Below, piece by piece: positions 32,931 to 46,000 of a stretch of 64,000 nt of DNA. Source of the stretch: Ovis canadensis (lineage: Eukaryota > Chordata > Mammalia > Artiodactyla > Bovidae); the NCBI RefSeq assembly GCF_042477335.2, contig NC_091262.1, forward strand, positions 70,976,001 through 71,040,000, given 5' to 3'. Under the pieces are notes generated by a model. The model made no database searches. It was not told the origin of the DNA and saw only the letters and a program-made list of their open reading frames with translations. The position numbers and the translations under genes were made by a program. Positions within the stretch are counted from its first letter, which is position 1; each line of letters opens with the position of its first letter.

Positions 32931-34423
32931 AACAGGGTGACTTGCCCAAGATCACACAGCTGGTTAGAGGCCAGAGTGAGGTTTGAACTCAGAGCTGACC
33001 TACCCCAAAATTCAGGGCTCTCTTTACCCCACATGGCACCCCAAGTGACCTGCTTGTAGAAAACCAAAGTCAGATAAGCCTCACCTGCCAGATCCACTCC
33101 TGAGCTTGCCTGAGGGTATGGTGAGCATCACAGGGCTGACTTGACCCAGAGGTCCAAGATGCAAGTGAAGCGACCTGGCCCCTCCACTGGCCCCTAGCAA
33201 GGAATCAGTGTGTCCAAGGTTGACGGGGTCACAGGCTGTGGCATAGAGCAGGGGCTGGGCTTTGTCTCATCCCTGGCATTCGTGCCCTGTGCTCTTGGCC
33301 GGCTGGCTCCTCCCTCTGCTTTTACTGGCCTCTCCCCTGGGCCAACGGTGCTGAGAGAAGCTATGAGAACATCTGCGGAGACCAGGACACAGCCAGGCCC
33401 TACAGCTCCTCCGTCCCCAGGTCCTAGCAGTGACAGCTGGGTGCAAAGCCCTGCCCATCATGAGCAGTCCCAAACCCGCCCTGCAGACACCTGGCCCATC
33501 ATGGCCTCACAAGACCTTAACGTGTTGCACTGCGTTCTCCCTAGTTAGGAGCAGGTTTCCGCTGGGGAACAAAGGACCAGCCTGCAGAGGAAGTGGGCAG
33601 AGAGAAGCGGGGGGCCCTGAGTCGGGGAGGGACAGAGAGAGGCAGGGAGGGTCTTGTGGGTGCAGAGGAGACGCGCCCCCTCCCCCTCCCCCCACAGCCC
33701 ATTTCGCTGGTTTGCAGATGTGGGCACTCTGTGAGCACTCAGCTGGCCTGAATCCAAGAACTGGCCACCTCCTTTTCTTCCAGGTCATCTGGCCTGGAAA
33801 GCGGGGAGCAGCTGGGCAGGAACCAGGCCCTCCTTTCGCGGGAAGGTCATATGGTGCCTGGCTCTGGGGAGGAAAGCTCTGACTCACAGTGGCCATGAGT
33901 TTGCCTCATCCCCAGATGTCACGCTATTTGCTGGAAGACAGCGGTTTCCTAGGAATGCCCTTCCAGGAAACATGTCTTTGCAGCTGACACAACCCTAGGC
34001 CAAAAGGGAACTCAAATCTGGCTTCCAAGTCAGAAAATCTGTTCAACTGGAAGGCGGGAGGAACCTCAACTGGTTGTCAGGAGACCTGGGTCCCAGGCCA
34101 GCTCTGAGCCCTCAGTGAGATGCTTCACATCTTTGGGCCTCAGTATCCCTGTTCTTAAAATAAGAATGATTCTTCCCCCATCTCCCAGGCATGTCTCAGG
34201 GATCACACCAGCTCTTGGGTGGGAGCAGGCAGGCAAAGCCTCAGATCTTTTGGTAAAGGGAGATAAATTCAGAGTTAGACATAAGGGCAGGGAAGTTGTT
34301 CACAGCCAAGGTTCCATGGCTGAAGGGACCAGGGAGTTAAAACCCAGGCTGGGCTCCACTTGTCACCTGGCACAGGACTGTGCCCACCTGGAGAAAGGGA
34401 CACCTTTTCTACATCGTCATACG

Positions 34424-34641
34424 GTCTATAGCAGGGGTCCTCAACCTCCGGGCTGTGGACCAGTACCTGCTGTCAGATCAGTGGTGGCATTAGATTAGAA
34501 ATAAAGCGCACAATAAATGTAGTGCCCTTGAATCATCCCCAAACCATCCCAACCATCCTCCCCATCCCCACTCCATGGAAAAATTGTCTCCCATTAAACT
34601 GGTTCCTGGTGCCAAAAAGGTTGGGGACCACTGGTCTACAG
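34424..34641. mobile_element. hAT-type MITE with 8-bp target duplication
   Basis: The element is 34432-34633 (202 bp). Inverted ends are CAGGGGTCCTCAACC and GGTTGGGGACCACTG. It is flanked by GTCTATAG (34424-34431) and GTCTACAG (34634-34641), an 8-bp duplication typical of hAT transposons. No coding capacity. Confidence 0.75.
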
Positions 34642-34939
34642 AGAGTCCAGGTGAACTCACTACTGGGGGCAGCTCTGCATATTTTTGGTTTAGCGAGAGC
34701 AGTCAGCACAGGATGTGCCTGAGGGAGTGGAGGGCATGTAACCCACCTGGAGGAAGCAGATGGCTTCCTGCCAACAAGGATGCCTGAGGTGGGTCTTGAA
34801 GAATGAAGAGTTGGCCTAGAGCAGAAGGGAATCGAAGGACCCCTGAAGATTGCTGGAACTCTCCACGGTGCTCTTGCATGTCTGGTGAAGACTCATTGAC
34901 AGCTTCTATTCCAGACTATCTTCTTAACAGTGTTTGGCT

Positions 34940-35130
34940 AGGGACTTCCCTGGTGGTCCAGTGGCTAAGCCTCTGAGCTCCCAGTGCAGGGGGCCTGGGT
35001 TCGAGCCCTGGTCAGGGGACTAGATCGCACATGTGCAAGTAAGGATCTTGCAGGTTACAATAAACATCAGCGATCCGGCATGCTGCAACTGAACACAGTA
35101 TAACAACAACAACAACAAAATAATATTTTT
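34940..35130 (+). mobile_element. CHR-type SINE
   Basis: Opening GGGACTTCCCTGGTGGTCCA, a tRNA-like GGTTCGAGCCCTGGTCAGGG box, and an AAC-repeat tail at 35100-35117. Confidence 0.85.
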
Positions 35131-36059
35131 TAAAAAGAGTATTTGACTAGCCTTGGAGGATACAGTTGCTTCCTCCTGAAAAGAGGGCAATTTTTTCTTC
35201 TGACCAATATAACAAACTAGCATCTCTCACTTTGAAAAAACGTGTCTACTCCGACAGGGCCAAGGTGGGACAGGTCTGCTCACAGCCTTATTCCTAAGCC
35301 GGACATTTCTCAGCCGGATCCAGACATGCTGTGTGCACAGCATCTACCAGGGCCCACCTCCGCATGCCCCTCAGGGCACTCGGCAGGCCAGGGGAGGCAG
35401 CAAATAGGAAGCACGTGTACCTGGGTGCTGAGGGCTATGAAGTCCTTTGTGGTGGTCCCAGGAGTTTCATATCTCCTGCCAGCACATATGACGTTGTGCA
35501 GGTGACCTTGTTAACGTGCACATGGGGTAAAATCTCTGACTCTTGACAGTTTTTGACAAGGAAGATGGAAGAAAGTGAAAAATCACAGAAAATGAAATAG
35601 GAGTGTGCTGTATGCAGGCTAACTGGTCACTGAAAGATTGGGTGTACATAAAGCCTGAAGCAAAGAGTAATGGGAGGTGAGGCCAAAGGGGCGGCTGGCC
35701 AGGTCTTTGAATGGCCCTGGTTGGCTGCACAGCGAGTCTGGAAATTCTGCACCCACATAGAACAGAACTGGAGGGGATGGGCCGGGCTAGAGGCAGGCAC
35801 AGAGAGCACTCCTAGCATTTAGACTGTTGTCTTGAAAGACAATGTCTCATGGAAAGATGCCAGAGTTTCCTGGAGAAATAGCTGATCCCAGCTTTGGGAC
35901 AGCTGGAAATGTAGAATGAAACATTCTGATACACTAGGTAGGAAGGAAGCAGTGGAAGTTTCTTAGCGTCCTGTCAAAAGGGCTTGGGTGGTTCAGTCGC
36001 TAAATCATGACTGCAGTCCCCTCTGCCTACCTCCCTGCAACCACTAATCTACTTTGATG

Positions 36060-36370
36060 TTCTTCAGTTGCTCAGTTGCGTCCAGCTCTTTGTGACCCCA
36101 TGAACTACAGCACACCAGGCTCCTCTGTCCTTCATTATCTCCTGGAGTTTGCTCAAAGTCACGTCCATTGAGTTGGTGATGCCATCTAGCCATCTCATCC
36201 TCTGCCGCCTGTTTCTCCTCCTGCCTTCAATCTTTCCCAGCATCACTTTCTTTTCCAATGAGTCGGCTCTTCACATCAGGGGGCCAAGGTATTGGAGCTT
36301 CAACTTCAGCATCAGTGCTTCCAATGAATATTCAGGGTTGATTTCCTTTTGGATGGACTGGGTTGACCTC
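36060..36370 (-). mobile_element. BovB 3'-end fragment
   Basis: Antisense; corresponds to the same BovB 3' region as 56596-56900, more diverged. Confidence 0.75.
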
Positions 36371-36396
36371 TGAAAGGGCTTGGGAGTCCACCAGGA

Positions 36397-36590
36397 CATC
36401 CCTGGTGGCTCAGCTGGTAAAGCGTCTGCCTGTAATGCAGGAGACCTGGGTTCGATCCCTGGGTTGGGAAGATCCCCTGGAGAAGGGAAAGGCTACCCAC
36501 TCCAGTATTCTGGCCTGGAGAAGTCCATGGACCGTATAGTCCATGGGGTTACAAAGAGTTGGACACAAATGTGTAACTTTCATTCATTCA
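36397..36590 (+). mobile_element. Bov-tA SINE
   Basis: Near-consensus tRNA-like head (GTGGCTCAGCTGGTAAAGCG, GGTTCGATCCCTGGG). Confidence 0.9.
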
Positions 36591-36999
36591 GCCAAAAATG
36601 GACAACTTGAGCGTCAGTAGAGAAGTGCAATGGATCAAAACCCAATAGAAATATGTAAATCCTCTGGATCCAGCTGCTGATTTGTAAGAGACTTGGGCAT
36701 CAGAAAGACATGCTGAGCAGCAGCTCATGTATGCAATCAGTGAAGTCCAGACTGAGAAACTCCACTGATCTCCAGCCTGGACTCTTTAATGGAAATTGGA
36801 AGGGGGGGAAAAAAAGATGAGAGAATGTGTAGAATAAAAACTATAAGTGTCTAGGGATGCACACTTGTCCTAAAACCACAGAGAACACAAGGAGGGTAGT
36901 TACTTTGGGAGGGAGGAGCTATGCCTGGGATGGAGTACAAGCAGGGGCTTCCAGGGTGGCCAGTGTGATGGTTGACCCTCTATAACATGGGTGGTGGTG

Positions 37000-37205
37000 G
37001 TGATTTAGTCGCTAAGTCAGGTCCTACTCTTGTGACCCCATGGACTGTAGCCTGCCAGGCTCTTCTGTCCGTGGGATTCTCCAGGCAAGAGTACTGGAGT
37101 GGGTTTCCATTTCCTTCTCCATGGGATCTTTCAACCCAGGAAATCGAATGTGGGTCTCCTGCATGGCAGGCATATTCTTTACCAACTAAGCTATGAGGGA
37201 AGTCC
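37000..37205 (-). mobile_element. Bov-tA SINE
   Basis: Minus-strand copy next to a GGT-repeat at 36988-37001. Confidence 0.8.
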
Positions 37206-37579
37206 TTAGTAACGTGGGTGGGTCCTGTCCAAACAGGTGATGGTCCTAGGAGTGCAAAGACCTTCCCTGAGCAAGAAGGGATCCTGCCAGCAGGGGGCCT
37301 TTGGCCTGGACTGCAGTTCTTCCTCTGGGTCTCCAGGTTGTAATTTTCCGTTTACCAAGCCTCCACAGCCACTGATTCCTTCCGGTAAATGTCTCTATAT
37401 GTGTACATATCCATTGCTTCCATTTCTCAGGAGAATCATCACTCATGCATCTGCTAAAGTTCTATTTCTTGACTTGGATTGTAATTACAACAGTATTTCA
37501 TCTTATCACTCATTAAGCATTGTACTTGTTTTCTGGATCTGCTTTTATTTTAGTGAAAAAGGAAAGCATCCTTTATATG

Positions 37580-37667
37580 AAAGTGAAAGCAAAGTCACTC
37601 AGTTGTATCCGACTCTTTGTGACCGTGGACTGTAGCCTACCACACTCTGTCCATGGGATTTTCCTTT
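37580..37667 (-). mobile_element. Bov-tA fragment
   Basis: Short minus-strand piece with AAAGTCACTCAGTTGTATCC. Confidence 0.65.
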
Positions 37668-39449
37668 GTATATAGGTATGTAAATATGTAGAAAGGGGAT
37701 TCTAATAATGAATACAAACTTTTTTTTGGGATTGGGGGCCGGGGGATGGGGAGTGGCCATGTTTTGCTTTGATAAGTTTCTGTACCTCTTATGATAGAAC
37801 ATGTTTTGGATATAACCAGGAAAACAAAATGCTGGTCCTGGTTGTGACACACAAGGAAAGGACACCTTTCTCAGAAATCTAGTAGAAAATGGCTTAACCT
37901 GAGGGACGGAGAGTTGCTTCTGCTGGGGACCTAAGAACCACAGGAGGAGGAAAAAAAAGTCAAGGCGGTGTGACTTAGGAAACTGTCATTTATTTGAGAA
38001 AATGAACAAGCCTCTTTTAACCTCAGCGCCGTGAACATTCAAGTTTCTGCACTTGTTAAATAGTTAAATATATTTTTGTTCTACAGGGAGGACAAAGAAA
38101 GAGAGGGAAGCAGGGTTATAAGCGTAGGTAACGGTTCTAGAAAAGAGAAGAACGGAGTCTTTCCTACCTGAATCTTGAGGTGTTTTAAGAGACTCCTTTT
38201 AAAAATTCTACTTTTTGGACATCAGTCAGCCCTCAGGGTTGCCCATTCTTGAGCTTTAGTGATAAACATTTAAACGCCATATGCTTCTTATATTTGTTAA
38301 AACCTTCAAGCTCCCCTAGATTCGTAGGACAGTAAAAGTTCTTTATCCTGGTCACGCGATTGACTATATTAAGACAGCCTCTCAGAGAAAGGATAACCTG
38401 ATTAAAAACAGGCCCATTAGAAACAGAAGCATCACCCTGGAATTAACCTTGTTTGACAATATCTCTACCTTCAGTCTCTACCTCCAAACTTTAAAGGCAT
38501 CTGCCACTGCTAAAGAAGACACCATGTACACACAGGTGGTCACAAGTGTCCTGGTTTAGTGTTTCTTTTTTCTTTGTTTTCTTTCTATTTAAAACAGCCC
38601 ATCTAGCTATATGGCTTAGTTTTAAAAATGCTACTGAAACATAATTAGCAAACCATATCATTCCATTTGTTGTGTACAAGTCAGTGGGTTTTAGTACATT
38701 CAGAGTTGCATAACCAACTACTGATCGTGATCAGCTTCCAAACATTTTTTATCATCCCCCAAATAATCCACACCCCCATTAGCACTGACTATTTCCACAT
38801 TTCCCCTCCCCAGTTCCCAGCATCATGCATCTATTTTCTGTTTCAATAGACTTGTTTATTTTGGACCTTAAATACAAACGGAATCATGTAATACAGGGGT
38901 CTTAGGTAACTGGCTGCTTTTCCTGGGCTAAATGCTGGAGCTGTATCAGAGCTTCATCCTTTTTTGTTGCTGCATAATATTCTACTGCCTGAGGAGAGTT
39001 AGTGCTCCTTTTAAATGTCTTTCACAAAGCTAGGGTGGGTATCACCCCTTGTGGGACACCAGGCCAAGAGAAACAAGGGTAACACAGGCACCCTCTGCCC
39101 TCAAAGATAACCTCCCAGACCCCGTGTGTGGTGTATACGGCAGACCCCAACACATGCTGGAAAAGATCCAAGGGAAGTGCAAATGCCAACAGAGAGAGGA
39201 GAGTAGAAGTTGAGCAAGACAGGGCACTTTCAGATACACCTTGAGGATGGGCCAGATGGAGGGGCAGGCACTCCAGGGCACAAGGCACAGGAGGCTGAAA
39301 AGTACAGAAGCTGGGGGAGAGGGGAGCTGGCAGGAAGAGCCAACCAGTGGGATGGGGAAGGGGATAGGAGACAGACAGACAGGGGGAGGGCTCCACAAGG
39401 AGGGGCCAGGAACATAAATGAAAAGGTCAGGGACCTGAAATTAATACTC

Positions 39450-39988
39450 AGGTTCAGTGATAAATCTTTATTTTTTAGACTTGTCCATTACTGCCAAATA
39501 AAATATAAAAGCAATCCAAAATTATGCTATTTTCTAAAAATAGTTTTCCATTTGGAGAAATTTATGTCCCTCTTCCAGAAAATCATTTGAAGACTTAAGA
39601 GGTTCTGACATCAGATTCGACAGAACAAAGACTCTTTCACTGGCTACAGACGTCCCAGTGAACTTCTCACTCCTCAAACGTCATGGGCAAAACACCCTCT
39701 TAAAAAGCAAATACACCCTTCTCAACACAGAGCTTCCCAAATCTCTGGGCTTTTCAGAGGATCACACAGGACCTGTAGGTGCTGGGGGAAGTAGGTAAAG
39801 GTGAGCAAGCCATCCTGGGAGAGGCCTGGAGCGAGCGTGGCTCCGGTGGCCCGACGGCATCCCTGGGAGGACGCAGCAGCTGGGGCTGGGGGCGCGGAGC
39901 CTCCCTCGGGCTCCAGCTGTCCAGTCTGATTAGCACACATTCTAAGGGACGGTGATCACATTCAGTAAAGCTTCAAGGAGGCAGTGTT
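39450..39988 (-). other. LGMN: LGMN 3' untranslated region
   Basis: Follows the TGA at 39991-39989 on the minus strand to about 20 bases beyond the AATAAA at 39472-39467. Length about 540 bases. The endpoint is inferred from the signal position. Confidence 0.7.
39467..39472 (-). promoter_or_regulatory. LGMN: LGMN polyadenylation signal
   Basis: AATAAA on the minus strand about 520 bases after the legumain stop codon. Confidence 0.75.
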
Positions 39989-40031
39989 TCAGTAGTAGCC
40001 ATGGCACACCTTGTTCATGGACAATTTTATT
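39989..40031 (-). CDS. LGMN: LGMN last coding exon
   Basis: Begins after AG at 40033-40032; its first base completes an Arg codon, then the frame reads [13 protein letters not shown] and TGA. It encodes residues 421-433, the end of the legumain stabilisation and activity-modulation (death-domain-like) module, including its last Cys. Confidence 0.95.
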
Positions 40032-43000
40032 CTGTAAGAAACCGGAAGAAGGAGGTGGTGAGCCGGAAGTTGTTCAACTCGGAAAAAATGAAAACAGAGA
40101 GAACCCACCAGGGAACAGGGAGTCGTGTATGACAGACCCACCCAATCCAGCACCCCTGGGGATGCATCTGTCTTGAATTCCTCCACAGTGAGAGGCAGAA
40201 GCAAACTACCCACATGGAGAAGGGGACAGCAGAGCTGCATGTACCCTTCTACTTTCAGAAGGACCCCACCTCCTCACCTTCCCACCCCCACTGACCCTTT
40301 AAATGCCAGGTGCTGGCTTACCTGTCAATTGGATAAGGGTTTTCACAAAGGTTGACCAGCACATACAAACGTCTCAAAGCATACTCGTACTAGAGGAAAA
40401 CCAACCAAAAAGACACGATCAGACATCATCACTTTATAACACGATCAGCTCCTAACTTGGGAATACGTGCAGCATCTAGACCAGTGGTTCTTGGGACTTC
40501 CCTAGATGTCCAGGGGTTAGGATTCTGTGCTTTCACTGATGAGGGCCCAGGGTTTGATCCCTGGTGGGGGAGCTAAGATCCCATGAGCCATCTGGTGCAA
40601 AGCCAAAAAAAAAAAAAAAATTAGGCCAGGGGTTCTTGACCTTTACTGAATCAGGGATCCCCCCCTCCCCAACTTTGGATAATCTGGTGTGATTTATAGA
40701 CCATTTCCCAGGAAACATGCACACACACAGATTTGCAGCACTCTACAGCAATCCTATAGCTCCTTCAAGTCCAGGTAAGGACTCCTGGATGAGAAACTCC
40801 TGGCCCTGCTCCCCTCTGTCAGCTCAAACCTCCTCCGGCAGCCTGGCTTTGGGTCTAGAACAACTGACGAGGGAGACGTATGGTAAGTGAATGCCAAACC
40901 AGATGGCAACCAAGACTGAAATAACTTGGAAAGCACTTCAAGGGAACCTGGGACCTCACAAGAGGAAGAAAGAGGAGATTTGCTTTCTGTGATTCCAAAG
41001 GGCAAAAAAGTAACATCCGATGATAAAGTATTTTTAAAAAATGGAAAACTTAAGTTATTAAATAAAGAGACTTCTTTGTTAAATAAATGAAAAATAAAAC
41101 TGAGATTCTCTTAATAATGGAGAACCATCTCCTGAGTATAATATTGCCAGGTGGCTCAACCTGGAAAAAAAAATCTGCCTGCCAATGCAGGTAACTCGGG
41201 AGATGCTGGTTCAATCCCCCGGGTGGGGGAAGATCCCCTGGAGAAGGGAATGGCAACCCACTCCAGTATTCTTGCCTGGAGAATCCCAAGGACAGAGGAG
41301 CCTGGCGGACTCTAGTCCATGGGGTCGCAAAGGGTCAGAAGTATCTGAGGGTAATCATGGTCTGCATATCACAGCCCAGACAGAACTTTCTGCAATGATG
41401 AAAATATTCTGTAACATTCTCAATTCAGTAGCCACTAACCACATATGGCTCCTGAACACTTGGAGTGTGGGTACTGTGGCTAAGACACCAAGTTTTACAT
41501 TTTGTTTCATTTTACTGAATGTACATTTGTGTTTAATTAGCCACCCACAGTGAGGCTATAGACTACTATATCAAAGAGCACAAGTCTAAAGCAGGATTTG
41601 GCAAACTTTTCAGTCATGGGCTGGATAGCAAATATCTGAGGCTTTGTGGGCTGTCTGAACTACTCAACTCGGCCACACCATGAAAGCAGTCAGAGATTCT
41701 GAGTGACTGAGTACAGCTGTGGCTATGCTTCAGTTTAAAACTTTATTTATAAAACACACAGCTATGGCTGCATTTCAATAAAACTTTATTTATAAAAACA
41801 GGCTGTGGAGGAAAAAAACTCAACAGTCTGTGGGCAGGAACGGGCCTGTGGGTCACCATTTGCGAATAACCCCTTCCTTGAAGGATCCAAGCATCACCTA
41901 AGTGCTGAGCAAAGCGGAAGGGTTTTTAGGTACCTTCCAACCCTGACATTCTACAATCTGCAGAAACCAGGTACTTTCTTCTCCAAGCACTAGGGCCTGA
42001 CTTCAGCAACAAATCCTGGGAAGAGGTCAGAACAAACCCAAAAGGGAGAAAATCTGTGTGGCTGGTGTGAAGGGCAGGGATAAGGGTGGAGTTTGGCAAG
42101 GAAAGCACAGCATGAAGACAAGGAAGTCCCCTTCAAAGGCCAACAGAAACACGAGATGAATAGTCTATAACTGGTAAATTCTCCCAGCCACTGGGACAGT
42201 TAAGAGTGTCTGCGACCAAGACTGGGGGGCAGTCAGTGAATTTGGACGACCTTGCCCCTCTCACATCCCACCAAAGGCGACAGAAAGGGTCTGCTGCTGT
42301 TTCCTTTCACAAGACGGAACCTTCTACAAGGCATGCACCTGGTGTGATACCCGTGGACCATACTAACTCGGGTTTGGAGTTGAAGGTGCAGAGGAAGGCC
42401 AGGCTAGCTGGCCACGGAAACCTGGGAGCAGAGGCCGGCGGCCCCGGGGTCTGGGCTTACCGTGGGGTTGTGCCAGTTGAAGCAGTGTGAGCGGAAGTGC
42501 GACACGGCCTTCTGGTAGCATGCGTGGTTTGTGAGCGGGGCTCTCTGGGACAGGAGCCTGTCCACCTTGGTAGCGGAGCCCGAGACCAAGGTGACGATTT
42601 CCCGCACTGACTTCTCAATGATGTTCATGGCCTGTGATGTGACATTTTTGTTTTTTTACTTAACACAGTCTCTCTTAGAACCCTGGACTGGTTAGATGCT
42701 TCTTTCACACTGCCCCCACTCCACTATGTTCAGAGGTGCCAACAGATGCTTTCTGCAGCAAAAATTGTGCACGCAAGGCTTCTTTACAGCTAGAAACCTC
42801 CAGAAATACCTTGCCTCTTAGGGATCTTCTAGCATGGCGGGAGCATTTAAATCTAAATACCTGAAGGGCAGGTATGGCCCAGACTGAGGCGGCAGGGGTG
42901 GTGGTGGGGGGCTGCATAGAAATTGTGTCCCAAAATAGACTGTGGTCCAATAAATGGTGCTGTGTGTTCACAGGCACCTCTGTCTGTTCTAGAAACCAGC

Positions 43001-46000
43001 AAATGCTTAGACAGAATGATCCTTTTCTTCCCGGATAATGAAAACCAGCATTACAAAGGGGCGGCTGCTTCCACATCAACCAAAACATACAATTGAGTCC
43101 CCTGACCCTCCCATTCCCCAGCCAGGGTTTGTTCCACTCATGCCCGAACATACCCTGCCCTCTGTGTTTTAGACCAGCAGTTTTCAACTTGTCTAGGACC
43201 ACGGGGGTCCCCCAGATTTCTTGGGGGCTCCATATGTCCTTCCTTTCTCAGCTATGTATCTGTGTGAGGCTACACTTTCTTTATATATTTCAACCAGAAC
43301 TACAGAGCCCAACAGAGTGAATACAGACACAGGAACGGGGACCAAGCTATCTTCTATTATGCTGGACACAAAACAGATTTGCAAAAACATGTTGTGATGC
43401 CACTCTTCTAACTCACATTCTTTTGATCTTAGAAAATAATTCTTTTTTATAGAAAGTATATTAACACAAAATGGGTTTATTATTATTTCTAAATGAGTTA
43501 ATATTTTACAAATCTCAGTATTCATTTCTAAAGCAGTAAATACTGATATAACCCACATAAACAAAAGCTCTTTGGGATCAATACTTTTAAGAGTGTATAG
43601 AGGTCTAAGAGGAAAAAATATGAGAACTGTTGTATTACACTGTGATAACAACAACAAAAGAAACCATCCTGAGGTAGCTAACTGTCAGAATCATGAGATA
43701 TAGGCATTTAAGACAGTTTACATAGATTTTTTTTTTTTTCATTCTTAGAAAATTCAGCACATCAGTCTCTGGGCTGTGCTGATTGTGGGGTGGGGGTGGG
43801 GTAGGGGAGGGGAAAGTGGGGTAATGGACAAGGTGGGCAGAGTCAGCACAGCTGGCTTTGTTGGAAGGACAGCCAATCTCTGCCAGGCGTCTCGAGAGTA
43901 CACGCCTCGTGGTTCTACTCACACAGCTCGAATTTGAAAAGAAATTCAACCAGTTCCAGACAAACTGACGAGCTACTGAAAACAAACCTAGTTATCATAA
44001 AAGATTGCTCAAGCATTTTAGGAAGAATTTGGGGCAGTGACTATGATTTCCTAAGTCAGCAGAAATTTTTTGTGGACTGGACTTTTTTTTTTAATATGAT
44101 TAGCCACTAACTCACCAAGCAGCAAAGTAAAAATGTCTCCCAAGCAACTAGGGGTAAATAAAGAAACATCCACGTGCCTTGGCTTCTTGGCAGGAGACAG
44201 GTCCCCTCCTTTTGCTTCCTGCTTCAAAGAGGTCAAGGCCAGTTTATCAAGGAAGAATAAAGCTGGCCACTCTCCTGCTCATTTGTGTCCATTTCACAGT
44301 GAGTAAAGGAAGGTTTTGTTTCCCATATATTCCCGGGTAGTAGGAGGAGGGTGACCCCAGAGCTCCATCACCTGGTTCCCACCAACATGGAACTATGGTC
44401 AGGAGGCAGAGACGGGGCTCACGCACGCTCCGCGGTGAGGCTGGGGCCTGCAACTTCGCCACCACTCACCTCCAGAAGCCTGTCAATCTTCTGGACAAGA
44501 CGCCTGGCCTCCTGCACATCGTTGGTGCTCATCAGCTTCCTTTTCATGATGGAGAGAGGCACCTCGGGGCTTGGAGTGAGATCAAGGCGACTGACGGGGG
44601 GCAGCGAGATGGGAGAGCTAGCTTTGTGTTTCAGACCCTGAAACTGCATCAGCTTCATGGCAGAGATGGACTGGGGAGGGAGAGAGAGTCGGTTTGAGTG
44701 GGAGGAGCAGAGATGCCAAACGTACCCCAGGTCCTTGAGTCCACAGTTCGCCCAACATGGTTTTGGGACCATGGGAGGGTCACAGTCACAGCCTGAAAGC
44801 ATGAGTTCCGTCCTCTGCAGTGGGCGAGGTGATGCATTTGAGCACCTGAAATCCACCGATGTTGAACTTCGAAGATGCCTGGCACCCTTTGCAGCAGAAC
44901 TGCCCCAGTTCCGCCCAGCTTGTACCAGAGTCATTTCAGCCACAGGTGACGCTGGGTGGTGTCACCACCACCCCTATGCTCACCTGCCTGCCCCTAGTGA
45001 CAGAAGGGAGGAAGGACAATGCATAGCACCTGGCAGGTTAGAGCTGAGGTCTGAGTCCACTGAGATGGGAGAGCTAAAGCCACAGAGTGGGGGGCAGACT
45101 TGGCATCAGGGTCTAACCAGTGGGACCGACTGCCTGGCTCTGTCTGCCCACAGAGGTCACTGCAGACTGGATCCCAACTAAGAGGAAAAGAAATGCTGCA
45201 AGTGATCATGTTCCTAAACCAAGCAACACTAATCACTAATTACCAAAACACTAATTTAGAAACAGTTCTAAAACAAAAAATAAAATACATGTGTGCGTGC
45301 TAAGATGCTTCAGTTGTATCAGACTCTTTGCAAGCCCCTGGACTATAGCCTGCCAGGCTCCTCTGTCAGTGGGATTCTCCGGGCAAGGATACTGGAGTGG
45401 GTTGCCATGCCCTCCTCCAGGGGATCGTCTCAACTCAGAGATCGAACCTATGTCTCTTTTGTCAGCTGCAATGGCAGGCGGGTTCTTTACCACTAGTGCC
45501 ACCCAACACAGGCATACATATATAGAAATATAATGCTTAGAAAAGATCCTTCAGGGGACCTCCATGGGGGCCTAATGGTTAAGACTTCACACTCCCAATG
45601 TGGGGGGAATGGGTTCAATCCCGGGTCAGGGAACCAAGATCCTGCATGCCAAGTGGCACACCCAAAAAATCAAAATCCTTCATACCTCCTCAACCAAGAG
45701 CAGACATGGCCAATGCTAAGGAAACGACAGAGAGCAGAAAGCCCAGGGCAGAAGAGCTGCTGCCGGTAACTTCCCCTCCCCCCAATCCCCCAACGAAGCC
45801 AGGGTGGTGCCATCTTTGACCCTGCCTCCCCCGAGTCACCCCTCCCTGGCTTCTTTCCACTCCTCCCCTCCACTACCCCCCTCTCAAAAGCCTGACCAGG
45901 CCCACAGCCTCCTGAGTGCATGTCTCATGGCCTGTGACTGGCTCCAGGACCCTCCCATCCACATGCTACCCAAGAAGTGCTAAAGGTAACAGCTGGACTG

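Larger units (their letters stand above)
30911..39449. other. Intergenic region between RIN3 and LGMN 3' ends
   Basis: No gene is supported between the two polyadenylation sites. It holds Bov-tA SINEs (31078-31290, 36397-36590, 37000-37205 and a fragment at 37580-37667), an old repeat (about 32620-32930) related to the one at 8825-9215, an hAT-type MITE (34432-34633), a CHR SINE (about 34940-35130), a BovB 3' fragment (36060-36370) and L1-derived AT-rich sequence (about 38600-39000). The stretch 33.0-34.1 kb shows nothing recognisable. Confidence 0.6.
40390..42460 (-). other. LGMN: LGMN intron
   Basis: Contains a CHR-type SINE (about 40490-40615), a Bov-tA SINE (41146-41345) and an old hAT-like repeat (about 41590-41815) with a partial internal 45-bp duplication. 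Nothing gene-like is seen. Confidence 0.6.

Noticed and set aside
36397-36590. tRNA-like A and B boxes
   Set aside because: They belong to tRNA-derived Bov-tA SINEs; no cloverleaf with an anticodon arm and acceptor stem is preserved, so no tRNA gene is called.
41714-41803. Tandem 45-bp near-repeat around two AAAACTTTATTTATAAAA motifs
   Set aside because: It lies within an old hAT-like repeat and is probably a local duplication of its end; too degenerate to stand alone as a finding.
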